DNA from: DYQY01 sp964643725
Lineage (GTDB): Bacteria > Margulisbacteria > Riflemargulisbacteria > GWF2-35-9 > DYQY01
Length of the DNA: 64,000 nt
Direction of reading: 5' to 3'
Assembly (NCBI GenBank): GCA_964643725.1
Contig: CAZXTL010000003.1
Location: forward strand, 1-64,000
The number at the start of each line of letters is the position of its first letter. Within the stretch, counting starts at the first letter, position 1. Made by a program: the position numbers and the translations under genes. Positions 41,480 through 50,264 of this stretch are shown here, one piece after another. A model generated the notes under the pieces. The model worked only from the letters and a program-made list of their open reading frames with translations, searched no databases and was not told where the DNA came from.

Positions 41480-41485
41480 TCATTT

Positions 41486-42229
41486 ATGATACAACAAAAA
41501 ACAATTATAGAGCCAACTTACAATGATGATGAAATTGATATAGTTGAACTACTTAAAGTTATTTTTAAGTATTGGATGTTGATTGTTTCAATTACTGCCA
41601 CAGCAACAATTATAGCTATTATTGTTGCAACTCTTTCGACTCCAATTTATAAGGCAGATGTAAAGTTCTTTATTCCACAGCAAGACAAATCAGCTCTTTC
41701 AGGATACATGTCAGCAATTAGTAGCTTAGGGTTGGGTGGCCTTGGCGGTGGTAATTCTTCTTCAGAGGTTGTTCTTAATTTGATAAATTCAAAAAGAATG
41801 GCCAAAGATATTGTCGTTAAATTTGACCTTGTTAAAGTTTACCAAGAACGTAATAGTCAGAAGAAGATTGCGTATGATAATAATGTTCAAGAAAATATGT
41901 TATATAGTGCTATTAATCAATTGAAGGGGAGTTTGAGCGTTAATAGTGATAAGTCTGGTCTAATTACTTTAGCAATAGAAGATAGGAATCCTCAGTTAGC
42001 AGCAGATATTGCCAACTATATGATACAAAATATTGATGTTATGAACGAGGAGCTTAAGCTGAGCTCTCAAAAACCAATGGTTACTGTGCTTGATCCAGCA
42101 GAGAAACCACTTGTAAAGGCTAAACCAAATAAGAAAATGTTTGTTGTTGTTGGATTTATCACAGGTTCAGTGTTGTCTGTTTTTCTCTCTTTTGTAATAG
42201 AATACTTAGTTAAAGCATTTAAACGATAA
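41486..42229 (+). CDS. Wzz/chain-length determinant family protein
   Basis: The protein is about 247 residues. DDEIDIVELLKVIFKYW at the N-terminus (about residues 13-29) precedes TM1 (about 31-52); a glycine-rich GLGGLGGG (about 84-92) and a periplasmic part follow, and TM2 (about 215-237) has PNKKMFVVVGFI. It controls polysaccharide chain length as an inner-membrane oligomer. I prefer ATG 41486 to an in-frame ATG at 41399, since the longer reading contains the promoter and an atypical tail. No tyrosine kinase domain follows. Confidence 0.83.
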   Translation: MIQQKTIIEPTYNDDEIDIVELLKVIFKYWMLIVSITATATIIAIIVATLSTPIYKADVKFFIPQQDKSALSGYMSAISSLGLGGLGGGNSSSEVVLNLINSKRMAKDIVVKFDLVKVYQERNSQKKIAYDNNVQENMLYSAINQLKGSLSVNSDKSGLITLAIEDRNPQLAADIANYMIQNIDVMNEELKLSSQKPMVTVLDPAEKPLVKAKPNKKMFVVVGFITGSVLSVFLSFVIEYLVKAFKR

Positions 42230-42237
42230 AGTTCTTT

Positions 42238-42924
42238 ATGGAAGAAGAGCTCGTTCGTATTCAAAAGTATTTTTCCAACCAGAACATTTTATCTAGAAGG
42301 AAAACTGAAGAGTATATTCAAAAAGGGTGGATCCTTCTTAATGGTTCCGTAGTAACAGATTTGGGTACCAAGATTAATCCACTAAAAGACAAAGTAGAAA
42401 TATCTCCATTAGCAGATAAAGTTGAATATACATATTTGTTATTTAATAAACCATGGGGCGTTTTTACTAATTGTCCTGAAGAAGGTTGTGAGGAGATAAC
42501 AGACTTACTGCCAAAAGAGTATCGTCATTTAAATAGTGTTGGAAGACTAGATAAAGATTCGGAAGGATTAATTTTAATGACGGATGACGGAACAGTTGCT
42601 AATCATTTTCTTAACTCTGGAATCGAACATGAAAGAGAGTATGAAGTAACTATTGATACAGTACTTACTCAAGGAATGATTGATAAATTAGAAATGGGAA
42701 TTAGGATGATGGATATCATTACCAAACCATCTAAAGTTAACGCTTTTTCTAAACAAAGATTTACTATCACTTTATCAGAAGGGAAGAATCGACAAATCAG
42801 AAGAATGTTAAGAAAGGTTGGAGCTAATGTGATTAAGCTAACTAGAATTAGTTTTGCTGGTTTAAAGCTAGGCGACCTTCGTTCTGGTGATTTTAGACTT
42901 ATTAATAAATCTGATTTAATGTAA
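42238..42924 (+). CDS. RsuA/RluB-family pseudouridine synthase
   Basis: A 228-residue protein with an N-terminal S4 RNA-binding domain (VRIQKYFSNQNILSRRKTEE, about 5-24; GWILLNGSVV) and the catalytic GRLDKDSEGLILMTDDG (about 103-119; Asp nucleophile). KQRFTITLSEGKNRQIRRML (about 168-187) is the family motif III. It isomerises a uridine in rRNA (16S U516 or 23S U2605-type). It starts 8 nt after wzz without a clear Shine-Dalgarno. Confidence 0.9.
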   Translation: MEEELVRIQKYFSNQNILSRRKTEEYIQKGWILLNGSVVTDLGTKINPLKDKVEISPLADKVEYTYLLFNKPWGVFTNCPEEGCEEITDLLPKEYRHLNSVGRLDKDSEGLILMTDDGTVANHFLNSGIEHEREYEVTIDTVLTQGMIDKLEMGIRMMDIITKPSKVNAFSKQRFTITLSEGKNRQIRRMLRKVGANVIKLTRISFAGLKLGDLRSGDFRLINKSDLM

Positions 42925-42933
42925 TATATAGTT

Positions 42934-43641
42934 ATGCAAATAGAAAAAAGACCTTTTGGGGCTGTTCGAGTTTTCTCTTATATTATTAACGCCTTACTTT
43001 TTTTGATTTTGGCGGTATATTTTTTTGATTTTGTAATAAAGTATTTTAATTTTTTAAATTATTTTTCACCAATTTTAATACAGTATTATGCTGCAATGGT
43101 TCCTATTGATTTGATTGCTTTTAGTTTTGATTTTTTTATTATTTATTTTTTATTTTCAGCAAGAAAAGTTATTTCTGATAGAGTCTTAAGTGGTGCAGGT
43201 AAGCTTAATTCAGCGATTTTGTCAGCATTTTTTGTCTATTTATTAAAATTCATTTTCTTAAATATTTTTGTATATTTAAAATTTATGCCAACTGTTAATG
43301 ACCTTCATTTTTATCTTTTATATAAGGCTTTTTTTGTAAGGTTAATTGTTTTCTTTGTGGTTTATTTAATATATTCAATGCTTTTAGAATATTCAAAGAG
43401 CGTTAAATGGTATTTTGGTAATAATTATAAGGGTTTCTATCAATTGAAAGATAGTTTTTATTTTCCTTTTTCAAGATATCTTAAAGTTTTAGGTAAATTA
43501 TTTATGGTTATTGTAATCTTTTTTGCTTTTCTGGTTTTGCCTATTGTCTTACTGGAAGTTAAACTGATTATCAGCTTACTGTTTGGCCTCTGTTCTTTGT
43601 ATTTATTGTTTTTCAAAAATAGGCAAAAACTAAAAAAGTAG
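42934..43641 (+). CDS. Hypothetical integral membrane protein
   Basis: A 235-residue, strongly hydrophobic protein with about six membrane segments (approximately residues 12-35, 45-72, 85-112, 125-150, 180-205, 208-226) and a lysine-rich C-terminus. No family motif is recognised. It is rich in phenylalanine and tyrosine. It lies 9 nt after the pseudouridine synthase and converges with glnS. Confidence 0.6.
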   Translation: MQIEKRPFGAVRVFSYIINALLFLILAVYFFDFVIKYFNFLNYFSPILIQYYAAMVPIDLIAFSFDFFIIYFLFSARKVISDRVLSGAGKLNSAILSAFFVYLLKFIFLNIFVYLKFMPTVNDLHFYLLYKAFFVRLIVFFVVYLIYSMLLEYSKSVKWYFGNNYKGFYQLKDSFYFPFSRYLKVLGKLFMVIVIFFAFLVLPIVLLEVKLIISLLFGLCSLYLLFFKNRQKLKK

Positions 43642-43658
43642 TTATAAGCTTTTTGGTA

Positions 43659-45335
43659 TTATTTGCTCTGTATTTTTGCCCAGGTATCTTTTAGAGTGAT
43701 TATTCGATTAAAAACAGGCTTCCCAGTACTGGAATATTTTCTGTCTACGCAAAAATAAGCATTACGTAGGAACTGGTAAGGGACACCGACTTTTGCTTCA
43801 GTTAAGCCTGGTTCAATATAGGCAGTAATTTTGCTAAACGAATTAGGATTTACTGTTTCTATCCAATCTTTTCCTTCAGGAACAGCATAAGGATCTTCTT
43901 GTGCGAATAGGTGCTCATATAGTCTAACTTCAGCTTCTTTAGCGTGTTTAATGGAAACCCAATGAAGAGTTCCTTTTACTTTTCTGCCATCAGTACTATT
44001 ACCACTTTTAGTTGAAGGGTCATATGTACAATGTATTTGTGTTATGTTTTCTTTATCATCCTTAACAATACTTGTGCAGGTTACAAAGTAGGCATGTTTT
44101 AATCTTACTTCTTTTCCAATTGATAAACGAAAGAAATTCTTTGGTGCATCTTCCATAAAGTCACATCTTTCAATGTAGAGTTCTTTTGAAAAAGCTATTT
44201 CTCTTGTTCCTGAATTTTCTTCTTCAGGATTATTGTCAGCATCTACCAATTCTTCTTGATTATCAGGGTAGTTATCAATTATTAGCTTCAGTGGATCTAG
44301 CACTGCCATTCTTCTTTGAGCCTTTTTATTAAGGTCATCTCGAAGAAAATATTCTAGTAATGCGAAATCAATAGTACTATACATTCTGTTAACCCCAATA
44401 CGATCAGCCAATGCTTTAATTGCGTCAGGAGTATAGCCTCTGCGTCTCATGCCAGCAATAGTTGGCATTCTTGGGTCATCCCAGCCATCTACTATTTTTT
44501 CTTGTACTAGTCTGAGCAACATTCTTTTGCTCATAACTGTGTAACTAAGATTTAATCTAGCAAATTCAATTTGTCTAGGCTTTGATGGTACAGGAAGATT
44601 ACTTAAAAACCATTCATAAAGAGGTCTATGGTCTTCAAATTCTAAGGTACAAATAGAGTGAGTAATATGTTCAATTGAATCTGATTGGCCGTGAGTAAAG
44701 TCATACATAGGGTAAATACACCATTTTTTCCCAGTTCTAGGATGTTCAGCATGTTTGATTCGATAGAGCACAGGGTCTCTCATGTTTAGGTTTGGTGAAG
44801 ACATATCTATTTTAGCTCTTAGAACTTTGTCGCCATCTTTAAACTCGCCAGTTTTCATTTTATTGAAGAGATTTAGGTTTTCTTCAATAGTTCTAGCTCT
44901 GAAAGGGCTTTCTTTGCCTGGCTGGGTTAATGTTCCACGATATTCACGTATCTGTTCTGCTGTTAAATCTTCGATATAAGCTTTACCTTCTTTAATTAGA
45001 AGAACAGCCCATTCATATAATTGGTCAAAATAATCTGATGCATAATAGATGTGGTTACCCCAATCAAATCCAAGCCATTTGATATCTTCCTGAATAGCAT
45101 TAATGTATTCCATTTCTTCTTTTTCTGGATTAGTGTCATCAAAACGCAAATTGCATCGTCCACCGAATTTCTGTGGAAGACCAAAGTTAAGACAAATAGA
45201 TTTTGCATGTCCTATATGTAAGTAGCCATTTGGTTCAGGAGGGAATCTGCTAATAACTTCATGGTGTTTTCCTGTGGCCAAATCCTCGGTGACTATTTGT
45301 TCAATAAAGTTAAGACTTTTTTCTTGGATTTCCAT
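43659..45335 (-). CDS. glnS: Glutaminyl-tRNA synthetase
   Basis: A 558-residue class I synthetase with SRFPPEPNGYLHIGHAKSI (HIGH motif, about 32-46), RFDDTNPEKE (about 60-70), the MSKR form of KMSKS in YTVMSKRMLL (about 268) and GMRRRGYTPDAI. It charges tRNA-Gln directly. The frame is open to 45449, but that extension would contain the divergent promoter region; ATG 45335 gives the usual N-terminus MEIQEKSLNFIEQIV. A TGA-TAGAAT extended -10 lies 10 nt before the ATG. Confidence 0.95.
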   Translation of the reverse strand: MEIQEKSLNFIEQIVTEDLATGKHHEVISRFPPEPNGYLHIGHAKSICLNFGLPQKFGGRCNLRFDDTNPEKEEMEYINAIQEDIKWLGFDWGNHIYYASDYFDQLYEWAVLLIKEGKAYIEDLTAEQIREYRGTLTQPGKESPFRARTIEENLNLFNKMKTGEFKDGDKVLRAKIDMSSPNLNMRDPVLYRIKHAEHPRTGKKWCIYPMYDFTHGQSDSIEHITHSICTLEFEDHRPLYEWFLSNLPVPSKPRQIEFARLNLSYTVMSKRMLLRLVQEKIVDGWDDPRMPTIAGMRRRGYTPDAIKALADRIGVNRMYSTIDFALLEYFLRDDLNKKAQRRMAVLDPLKLIIDNYPDNQEELVDADNNPEEENSGTREIAFSKELYIERCDFMEDAPKNFFRLSIGKEVRLKHAYFVTCTSIVKDDKENITQIHCTYDPSTKSGNSTDGRKVKGTLHWVSIKHAKEAEVRLYEHLFAQEDPYAVPEGKDWIETVNPNSFSKITAYIEPGLTEAKVGVPYQFLRNAYFCVDRKYSSTGKPVFNRIITLKDTWAKIQSK

Positions 45336-45465
45336 GTTGGTTGATATTCTATCATGAATTAATTGTTTTTTAATTTGAATTTTAACAAATAAACACCTAA
45401 ACCACACTACGCCTTTTGCTAACACAAAAGAGCTTCGAGGGGCTGGCAAATAAGCAAATATACAT

Positions 45466-45471
45466 TACAAT
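45466..45471 (+). promoter_or_regulatory. -10 box of leaderless K+ channel gene
   Basis: TACAAT ends 6 nt before ATG 45478. There is no Shine-Dalgarno sequence. Confidence 0.55.
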
Positions 45472-45477
45472 ACTGAT

Positions 45478-46518
45478 ATGAATCCAAGTGCAAAGCTTTT
45501 ATTTAAGAAACTTTTTAACGCAATCTTTATGACAGTAGCTTTTGTGTTAGCAGTAAGTGTAGGGTATAAGTTTTTGTTCCCTGATGCTTCTTTTATGAAA
45601 TGTCTTTTTGCAACTATTACAACAGTTACTACTGTTGGGTTTGAGGATTTATTGGGTGTCTCTGGTAATGACATAACGATTATATATACTATCTTTGTTA
45701 TATTAATTGGATTAAGTTTGGTTTTATATTGTATTTCTGTCATTACAGCAGTGATGATAGAGGGACATTTATATTCGATACTCACGGAAAGATACGCTAA
45801 AAGGAGGGCAGGTAAAATGAAAGGTCATGTAATAGTATGTGGAGCAGGAACAACTTCTTATCATGTAATTGAGAATATATATCAAGAAGGTAAGCAGTTT
45901 ATTGTTATTGATAATAATCAGGACAATATTCAAAAGTTGAAGCAGTCATTTAAGGATATAGTTGTTTTGTTAGGAGATGGTACTTCTGAAGATGTATTAA
46001 AGTCAGCAAATATTGATGAAGCAGCTACATTGGTTGCAATTCTTTCCAATGATAGAGACAATCTGTTTCTGACAATAACTGCTAAAATGATGAACCCTAA
46101 TATTCAAGTAATTTCAAGGGCGATTGATTTTAGTATGCAAAGTAAATTTAAAATAGCCGGAGCCAATTATGTTGTTTCTCCAAACTATATTGGTGGGCAT
46201 AGAATTGCTGCTAGGATAATTAACCCAAACATTCAAGGTTTTTTAGAAACCATTATTAAGCAAGATAGTGATAAATCTATTAATCTATATCATGTAACAA
46301 TACCAGAGAATAGTAATCTTGTTGGTAAAAAACTTATGGATTCAGAAATTTCAAAAAAAACTGGTCTAAATGTTATATCCTATTCTCCAGATGGTAAAAC
46401 AGAGGATTATATTTTTAATCCGTCTGCAGAGTTGGAAATAAAGCCAGGCTCTATGTTATTATTTATTGGATCATTGGAACAAAAAACAAAACTTGAGGAA
46501 TTGGTAGGGAATAAATAA
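45478..46518 (+). CDS. Potassium channel with TrkA/RCK domain (Kch-like)
   Basis: A 346-residue protein with TM1 (about 8-34), a pore loop with selectivity filter TTVGFED (about 50-56, TVGYGD-like) and TM2 (about 68-92). An RCK/TrkA-N nucleotide-binding domain follows (GHVIVCGAGTTSYHVIENI, about 117-135), then a TrkA-C domain (about 265-345). It forms a tetrameric ligand-gated K+ channel in the inner membrane. The next gene starts directly after its stop. Confidence 0.9.
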   Translation: MNPSAKLLFKKLFNAIFMTVAFVLAVSVGYKFLFPDASFMKCLFATITTVTTVGFEDLLGVSGNDITIIYTIFVILIGLSLVLYCISVITAVMIEGHLYSILTERYAKRRAGKMKGHVIVCGAGTTSYHVIENIYQEGKQFIVIDNNQDNIQKLKQSFKDIVVLLGDGTSEDVLKSANIDEAATLVAILSNDRDNLFLTITAKMMNPNIQVISRAIDFSMQSKFKIAGANYVVSPNYIGGHRIAARIINPNIQGFLETIIKQDSDKSINLYHVTIPENSNLVGKKLMDSEISKKTGLNVISYSPDGKTEDYIFNPSAELEIKPGSMLLFIGSLEQKTKLEELVGNK

Positions 46519-47802
46519 GTGGTCAATTGTTGGGATAAAACTAATGAATTTTTATCAGCTGAGGATATTAAAGATAAGCAACTAGCTTTACTTAATAAGT
46601 CGCTGGGCCGTGCAAAGAATTCAGAATATTATAAAAAAACTTTCTCTGGTTTAAAGAGTTTTGCATCCTTAAAAGAGTTAGAAAACATAGCATTTATTAC
46701 CAAGGAAGATCTTCGAGATAATTTCCCTTATGGTTTGGTTGCAGTTGATAAATCAGAGCTGGTAAGACTTCATTCTTCATCAGGAACGACAGGTACTCCA
46801 ACTGTTGTTTATTATACAAAAAAGGATTTGGATGATTGGTCAGAGCTTATTTCCAGATGTATGGTTATGACTGGTGCAACTAAAGAAGATGTTTTTCAGA
46901 ATACTATGGGCCACGGACTTTTTACAGGTGGACTTGGATTTCATTATGGTGCAGAAAAAGTTGGAATGCTAACTATTCCCTTTGGTCCAGGCAATAGTCC
47001 TAGACAAATATGGTTCATGAAAGAATTCGGGGTAACGGTTGTGCATATTTTGCCAAGTTATGCGATGCACCTTTATTCTAGCTTTAGTGAGCTTGGAATG
47101 GATCCTAAAGAATTTAAACTAAAGACAGCTTATATTGGAGCTGAACCTCATTCAGAAGAAATGAGAAGACAGATAGAGCAATTGTATGGAATAAAGGCAT
47201 ATAATTCTTATGGGCTTTCAGAAATGTGCGGTCCTGGTGTTGCTTTTGAGTGTGAATATCAAAATGGCATGCATATTTGGGAAGACCATTTTTATGCAGA
47301 AATAATTGACCCTGATACAGGTAAAGTTCTCCCTGATGGTGAGGAGGGTGAATTGGTTCTTACTACTTTGCAGAAAGAAGCTATGCCCTTGTTTCGTTAT
47401 AGAACGAAAGATCTTACTAAGTTCATCTCAGAGCCGTGTGAGTGTGGAAGATTTCATAAAAGGATAGACAGAATAAAAGGACGTACAGATGATATGTTAA
47501 TTCTTAACGGAGTTAATACTTTCCCAATTCAGATCGAAAAAGCATTAATGACAGTTGACGGTATAGGTAGAAACTATAAGATTGAGGTTCACAAACGAGG
47601 ATACATGGATAAATTGGTGGTGTATGCTGAATTAACAGAGGAGTCATTTACTGATAATTTTAAGGATTTAGAGAGACTTAAATCAAAAGTTGTAGATTCT
47701 TTGAAAAGCGAATTATTATTAACACCAGAGGTGCATTTGGTTAGACCTGATTCAATAGAGGTGCTACCTGGGAAAGTTAAACGTGTTTTTGACATGAGAT
47801 GA
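46519..47802 (+). CDS. paaK: Phenylacetate-CoA ligase family protein, copy 1
   Basis: The 427-residue adenylate-forming enzyme has LHSSSGTTGTPTVVYYT (about residues 84-100), NSYGLSEMCGPGVAFEC (about 229), DGEEGELVLTT and GRTDDMLILNGVNTFP (about 323-338). It activates an aryl acetate as its CoA ester. The start is GTG 46519 directly after the channel stop, with GGTAGGGA 8 nt upstream. With iorA, iorB, a second paaK and an ACT protein it makes an arylpyruvate/aryl-acetate operon: IOR makes aryl-acetyl-CoA and the ligase couples it to ATP. Confidence 0.9.
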   Translation: MVNCWDKTNEFLSAEDIKDKQLALLNKSLGRAKNSEYYKKTFSGLKSFASLKELENIAFITKEDLRDNFPYGLVAVDKSELVRLHSSSGTTGTPTVVYYTKKDLDDWSELISRCMVMTGATKEDVFQNTMGHGLFTGGLGFHYGAEKVGMLTIPFGPGNSPRQIWFMKEFGVTVVHILPSYAMHLYSSFSELGMDPKEFKLKTAYIGAEPHSEEMRRQIEQLYGIKAYNSYGLSEMCGPGVAFECEYQNGMHIWEDHFYAEIIDPDTGKVLPDGEEGELVLTTLQKEAMPLFRYRTKDLTKFISEPCECGRFHKRIDRIKGRTDDMLILNGVNTFPIQIEKALMTVDGIGRNYKIEVHKRGYMDKLVVYAELTEESFTDNFKDLERLKSKVVDSLKSELLLTPEVHLVRPDSIEVLPGKVKRVFDMR

Positions 47803-47827
47803 TCTTAAACTTATACTATAACAAGTC

Positions 47828-47856
47828 ATTCCCGCGAAGGCGGGAATCTGTTTTTT
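47828..47856 (+). terminator. Possible terminator made from a REP-like palindrome
   Basis: ATTCCCGC (47828-47835), GAAG loop, GCGGGAAT (47840-47847), then CTG and six T. It has the form of a Rho-independent terminator between paaK1 and iorA. The same palindrome without T-run is at 54087. Confidence 0.55.
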
Positions 47857-47883
47857 GGATTTGAAAATATAAAAGAGGTAATT

Positions 47884-49506
47884 ATGATAGAAAATGTATT
47901 ATTATCGGGAAATGAAGCAATAGCAAGAGGTGCTTATGAAGCAGGCGTTAAAGTTGGGGTAGGTTATCCAGGAACACCTTCAACTGAGATTATAGAAAAT
48001 TTTACTAAATATGATGATGTTGTTACTGAATGGTCAGTCAACGAAAAGGTGGCAATGGAAGTTGGTCTTGGCTCAGCATTGGCTGGTAAAAGAACCTTAA
48101 TAACCATGAAGCATGTTGGGCTTAATGTTGCCGCTGATCCTATATTTACAGCATCTTATATTGGAGCAAATGCTGGCATGGTAGTTGTCGTTGCGGATGA
48201 TCCAGACCTTCATTCTTCTCAGAATGAGCAAGACAGTAGACATTATGCGAGAGCTGCAAAAGTAGCGATGATTGAACCTTCTGATTCACAAGAAGCAAAG
48301 GATTTTGTTAGAATTGCTTGTGAGCTTAGTGAGGGCTTCGATACCCCTATATTTTTAAGAACAGTTACTAGAATATCTCATTCAAAAACAATAGTTGAGC
48401 TTGAAAAGAAACTTGATTATAAGCATGACAAAGGTTTTGAGAAAGAGAATATTCGTAAACATGTAATGATTCCTGCCTTTGCAAGACAACGACATTTTGT
48501 AGTTGAAGATAGGATGCAAGCACTTGAAGAATTTTCTAATAGAATTGAGATAAATAGAATTGATAAAGGTAACGGTAAGATAGCAATTATAACCTCAGGT
48601 CTTTGTTATAATTATGTAAAAGATGTTCTTCCAGAAGCTGATGTTTTTAAAATAGGGATGATTTATCCTTTACCAATCCGTAAGTTAATAGAATTTTGTA
48701 AAGGATATAAAAAGGTATATGTTGTTGAGGAATTAGATCCTTTTATTGAAGACCAGCTAAAGGCTAAAGGGGTTACAAATCTTGTAGGAAAAGAAATAAT
48801 GCCAATTACTGGAGAGTATAGTCCAGAGCTTATTTATACTGCAATTACTGGTAATAAATTTACAAAAGAAATAACTATAGATATAACACCTTTTCCAAGA
48901 CCACCAATGCTTTGTCCGGGATGTCCGCATGCTCAGACTTTTAATGTGTTAAATAAATTAGGACTTACTGTCAGTGGAGATATCGGTTGTTATACTTTGG
49001 GCGCACTGCCACCATATTCTGCGATGCATGCTTGTGTGGATATGGGTGCTAGTTTGCCTGTTGCTCAAGGAATTGAAATCGCGCAGGGAAGTGAGTTTAA
49101 GAACGATATAGTTGCTGTTATCGGTGATTCTACTTTTGCCCATTCAGGCATAACAGGTCTTATAAATGCTGCATATAATAAACGAAATACTTTGGTGATA
49201 ATTTTAGATAATAGCACAACAGCCATGACTGGTATGCAGCCTAATCCTTGTAATGGTTTTAATATAAGGGGTGAAGAAACAGTTGTTATTAATTATCAGA
49301 AATTAGCAGAGGCTATTGGGATAAAAAAAGATAATTTTAGGGAAGTTACTGCTTATAAGGAAGCGGATATTTCTGCTACTGTTCAGGAGCTTTTGGCTAA
49401 GAAAGAACTTTGTGTAATGGTTGTAACGGGGGCATGTTTGATATATAAGAGGAAAAAGGAAAAGGTTGAAGGAAATGACAAATGTCAAAACTCAAATGGC
49501 AAATAA
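47884..49506 (+). CDS. iorA: Indolepyruvate ferredoxin oxidoreductase alpha subunit, lacking the ferredoxin domain
   Basis: The 540-residue protein has the pyrimidine-binding domain (VGVGYPGTPSTEI, about 21-33), TPP part CPGCPHAQTF (about 345) and GDIGCYTLG (about 365), and GDSTFAHSGITGL with NNSTTAMTG-type motif (about 415-445). It oxidises arylpyruvates with CoA. Normal IorA ends with a domain of two [4Fe-4S] clusters (CxxCxxC...CP). Here the frame ends KRKKEKVEGNDKCQNSNGK, and the last codons are dispersed repeat DNA. GAGG precedes the ATG by about 6 nt. Confidence 0.88.
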   Translation: MIENVLLSGNEAIARGAYEAGVKVGVGYPGTPSTEIIENFTKYDDVVTEWSVNEKVAMEVGLGSALAGKRTLITMKHVGLNVAADPIFTASYIGANAGMVVVVADDPDLHSSQNEQDSRHYARAAKVAMIEPSDSQEAKDFVRIACELSEGFDTPIFLRTVTRISHSKTIVELEKKLDYKHDKGFEKENIRKHVMIPAFARQRHFVVEDRMQALEEFSNRIEINRIDKGNGKIAIITSGLCYNYVKDVLPEADVFKIGMIYPLPIRKLIEFCKGYKKVYVVEELDPFIEDQLKAKGVTNLVGKEIMPITGEYSPELIYTAITGNKFTKEITIDITPFPRPPMLCPGCPHAQTFNVLNKLGLTVSGDIGCYTLGALPPYSAMHACVDMGASLPVAQGIEIAQGSEFKNDIVAVIGDSTFAHSGITGLINAAYNKRNTLVIILDNSTTAMTGMQPNPCNGFNIRGEETVVINYQKLAEAIGIKKDNFREVTAYKEADISATVQELLAKKELCVMVVTGACLIYKRKKEKVEGNDKCQNSNGK

Positions 49507-49627
49507 ATCGAAAAATGCCAAATCCTTAAATGGTGAGAAGTAAACAGTGAATGTGAAAGAAAAATATTTGGGTTTTAGTGATTTATAAATTAATTTGGAT
49601 TTTGTCATTTGGTTTTTGGATTTATTA
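49473..49627. repeat. AAATGACAAA-type repeat at the 3' end of iorA
   Basis: AAATGACAAA (49473-49482) has an exact inverted copy TTTGTCATTT (49601-49610). AAATGGCAAA and TTTGGATTTT units lie between or beside. A similar pair surrounds the MITE at 26.6-26.8 kb. The first 34 bases are translated as the end of iorA; the rest of the 170-base gap to iorB holds no gene. Confidence 0.65.
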
Positions 49628-49676
49628 TTAAAAAGGTTTTTAAATCTGGAAACTAGATAGTGAAAGGTGATAAATA

Positions 49677-50246
49677 ATGGATAAGATAAAGAATATTTTA
49701 ATGGTAGGTGTAGGTGGGCAAGGGATAGTTACTGCAAGTGACATTTTATCTGAAGCAGCACTTTTGGATGGTCATGATGTAAAAAAATCTGAAATACATG
49801 GCATGAGTCAACGTGGTGGGTCTGTGTTTAGTCATATCAGGTATGGAGAAAAGGTGTATTCTCCTACCATTAAGATTGGAGAAGCTGATATTTTATTATC
49901 TTTAGAAATAGTTGAGACACTTAGATGGCTTGCTTTTACTCGAAAAAGTACGAAGTTAATAGTTTCAGAAACTAAAATACAGCCACAAACAGTTAAGGAA
50001 TATCCTGAAGGAATTATTGAAAGTTTACAGTTAAATTTTAAGGATTTGTATTTAGTAAACCCAATTGAGATAAATAAAAAGAATGGTGATCACAAAGTTC
50101 TTAATACTACTTTACTTGGGATACTCTCTAAGTTAATTGATATTAGTGATGCATCTTGGGAAAAAGCAATGGAAATGCTTGTTCCAAAAGGTACTTTTGA
50201 GAGTAATTTAAAAGCTTTTAGATTAGGCAAAGAACTTTTTTCTTAA
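49677..50246 (+). CDS. iorB: Indolepyruvate ferredoxin oxidoreductase beta subunit
   Basis: A 189-residue protein of the pyruvate:ferredoxin oxidoreductase gamma-domain family: MVGVGGQGIVTASDILSEA (about residues 9-27), EIHGMSQRGGSVFSHIRYG (about 40-58) and LNTTLLGILS (about 142). It is the partner of iorA in oxidation of aromatic 2-keto acids. The operon continues with paaK2 19 nt downstream. Confidence 0.93.
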   Translation: MDKIKNILMVGVGGQGIVTASDILSEAALLDGHDVKKSEIHGMSQRGGSVFSHIRYGEKVYSPTIKIGEADILLSLEIVETLRWLAFTRKSTKLIVSETKIQPQTVKEYPEGIIESLQLNFKDLYLVNPIEINKKNGDHKVLNTTLLGILSKLIDISDASWEKAMEMLVPKGTFESNLKAFRLGKELFS

Positions 50247-50264
50247 TTAAGGGAGGGTTAATCA

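Noticed and set aside
40966..41485. T-box or attenuator upstream of pheS
   Set aside because: No AGGGTGG.ACC core, specifier stem or terminator with T-run was found on the minus strand. The gap is made of dispersed repeats and the divergent wzz promoter.
45336..45449. 38-residue N-terminal extension of glnS
   Set aside because: It is not seen in the family, is low in similarity to anything and covers the divergent promoter region. ATG 45335 gives a normal GlnS.
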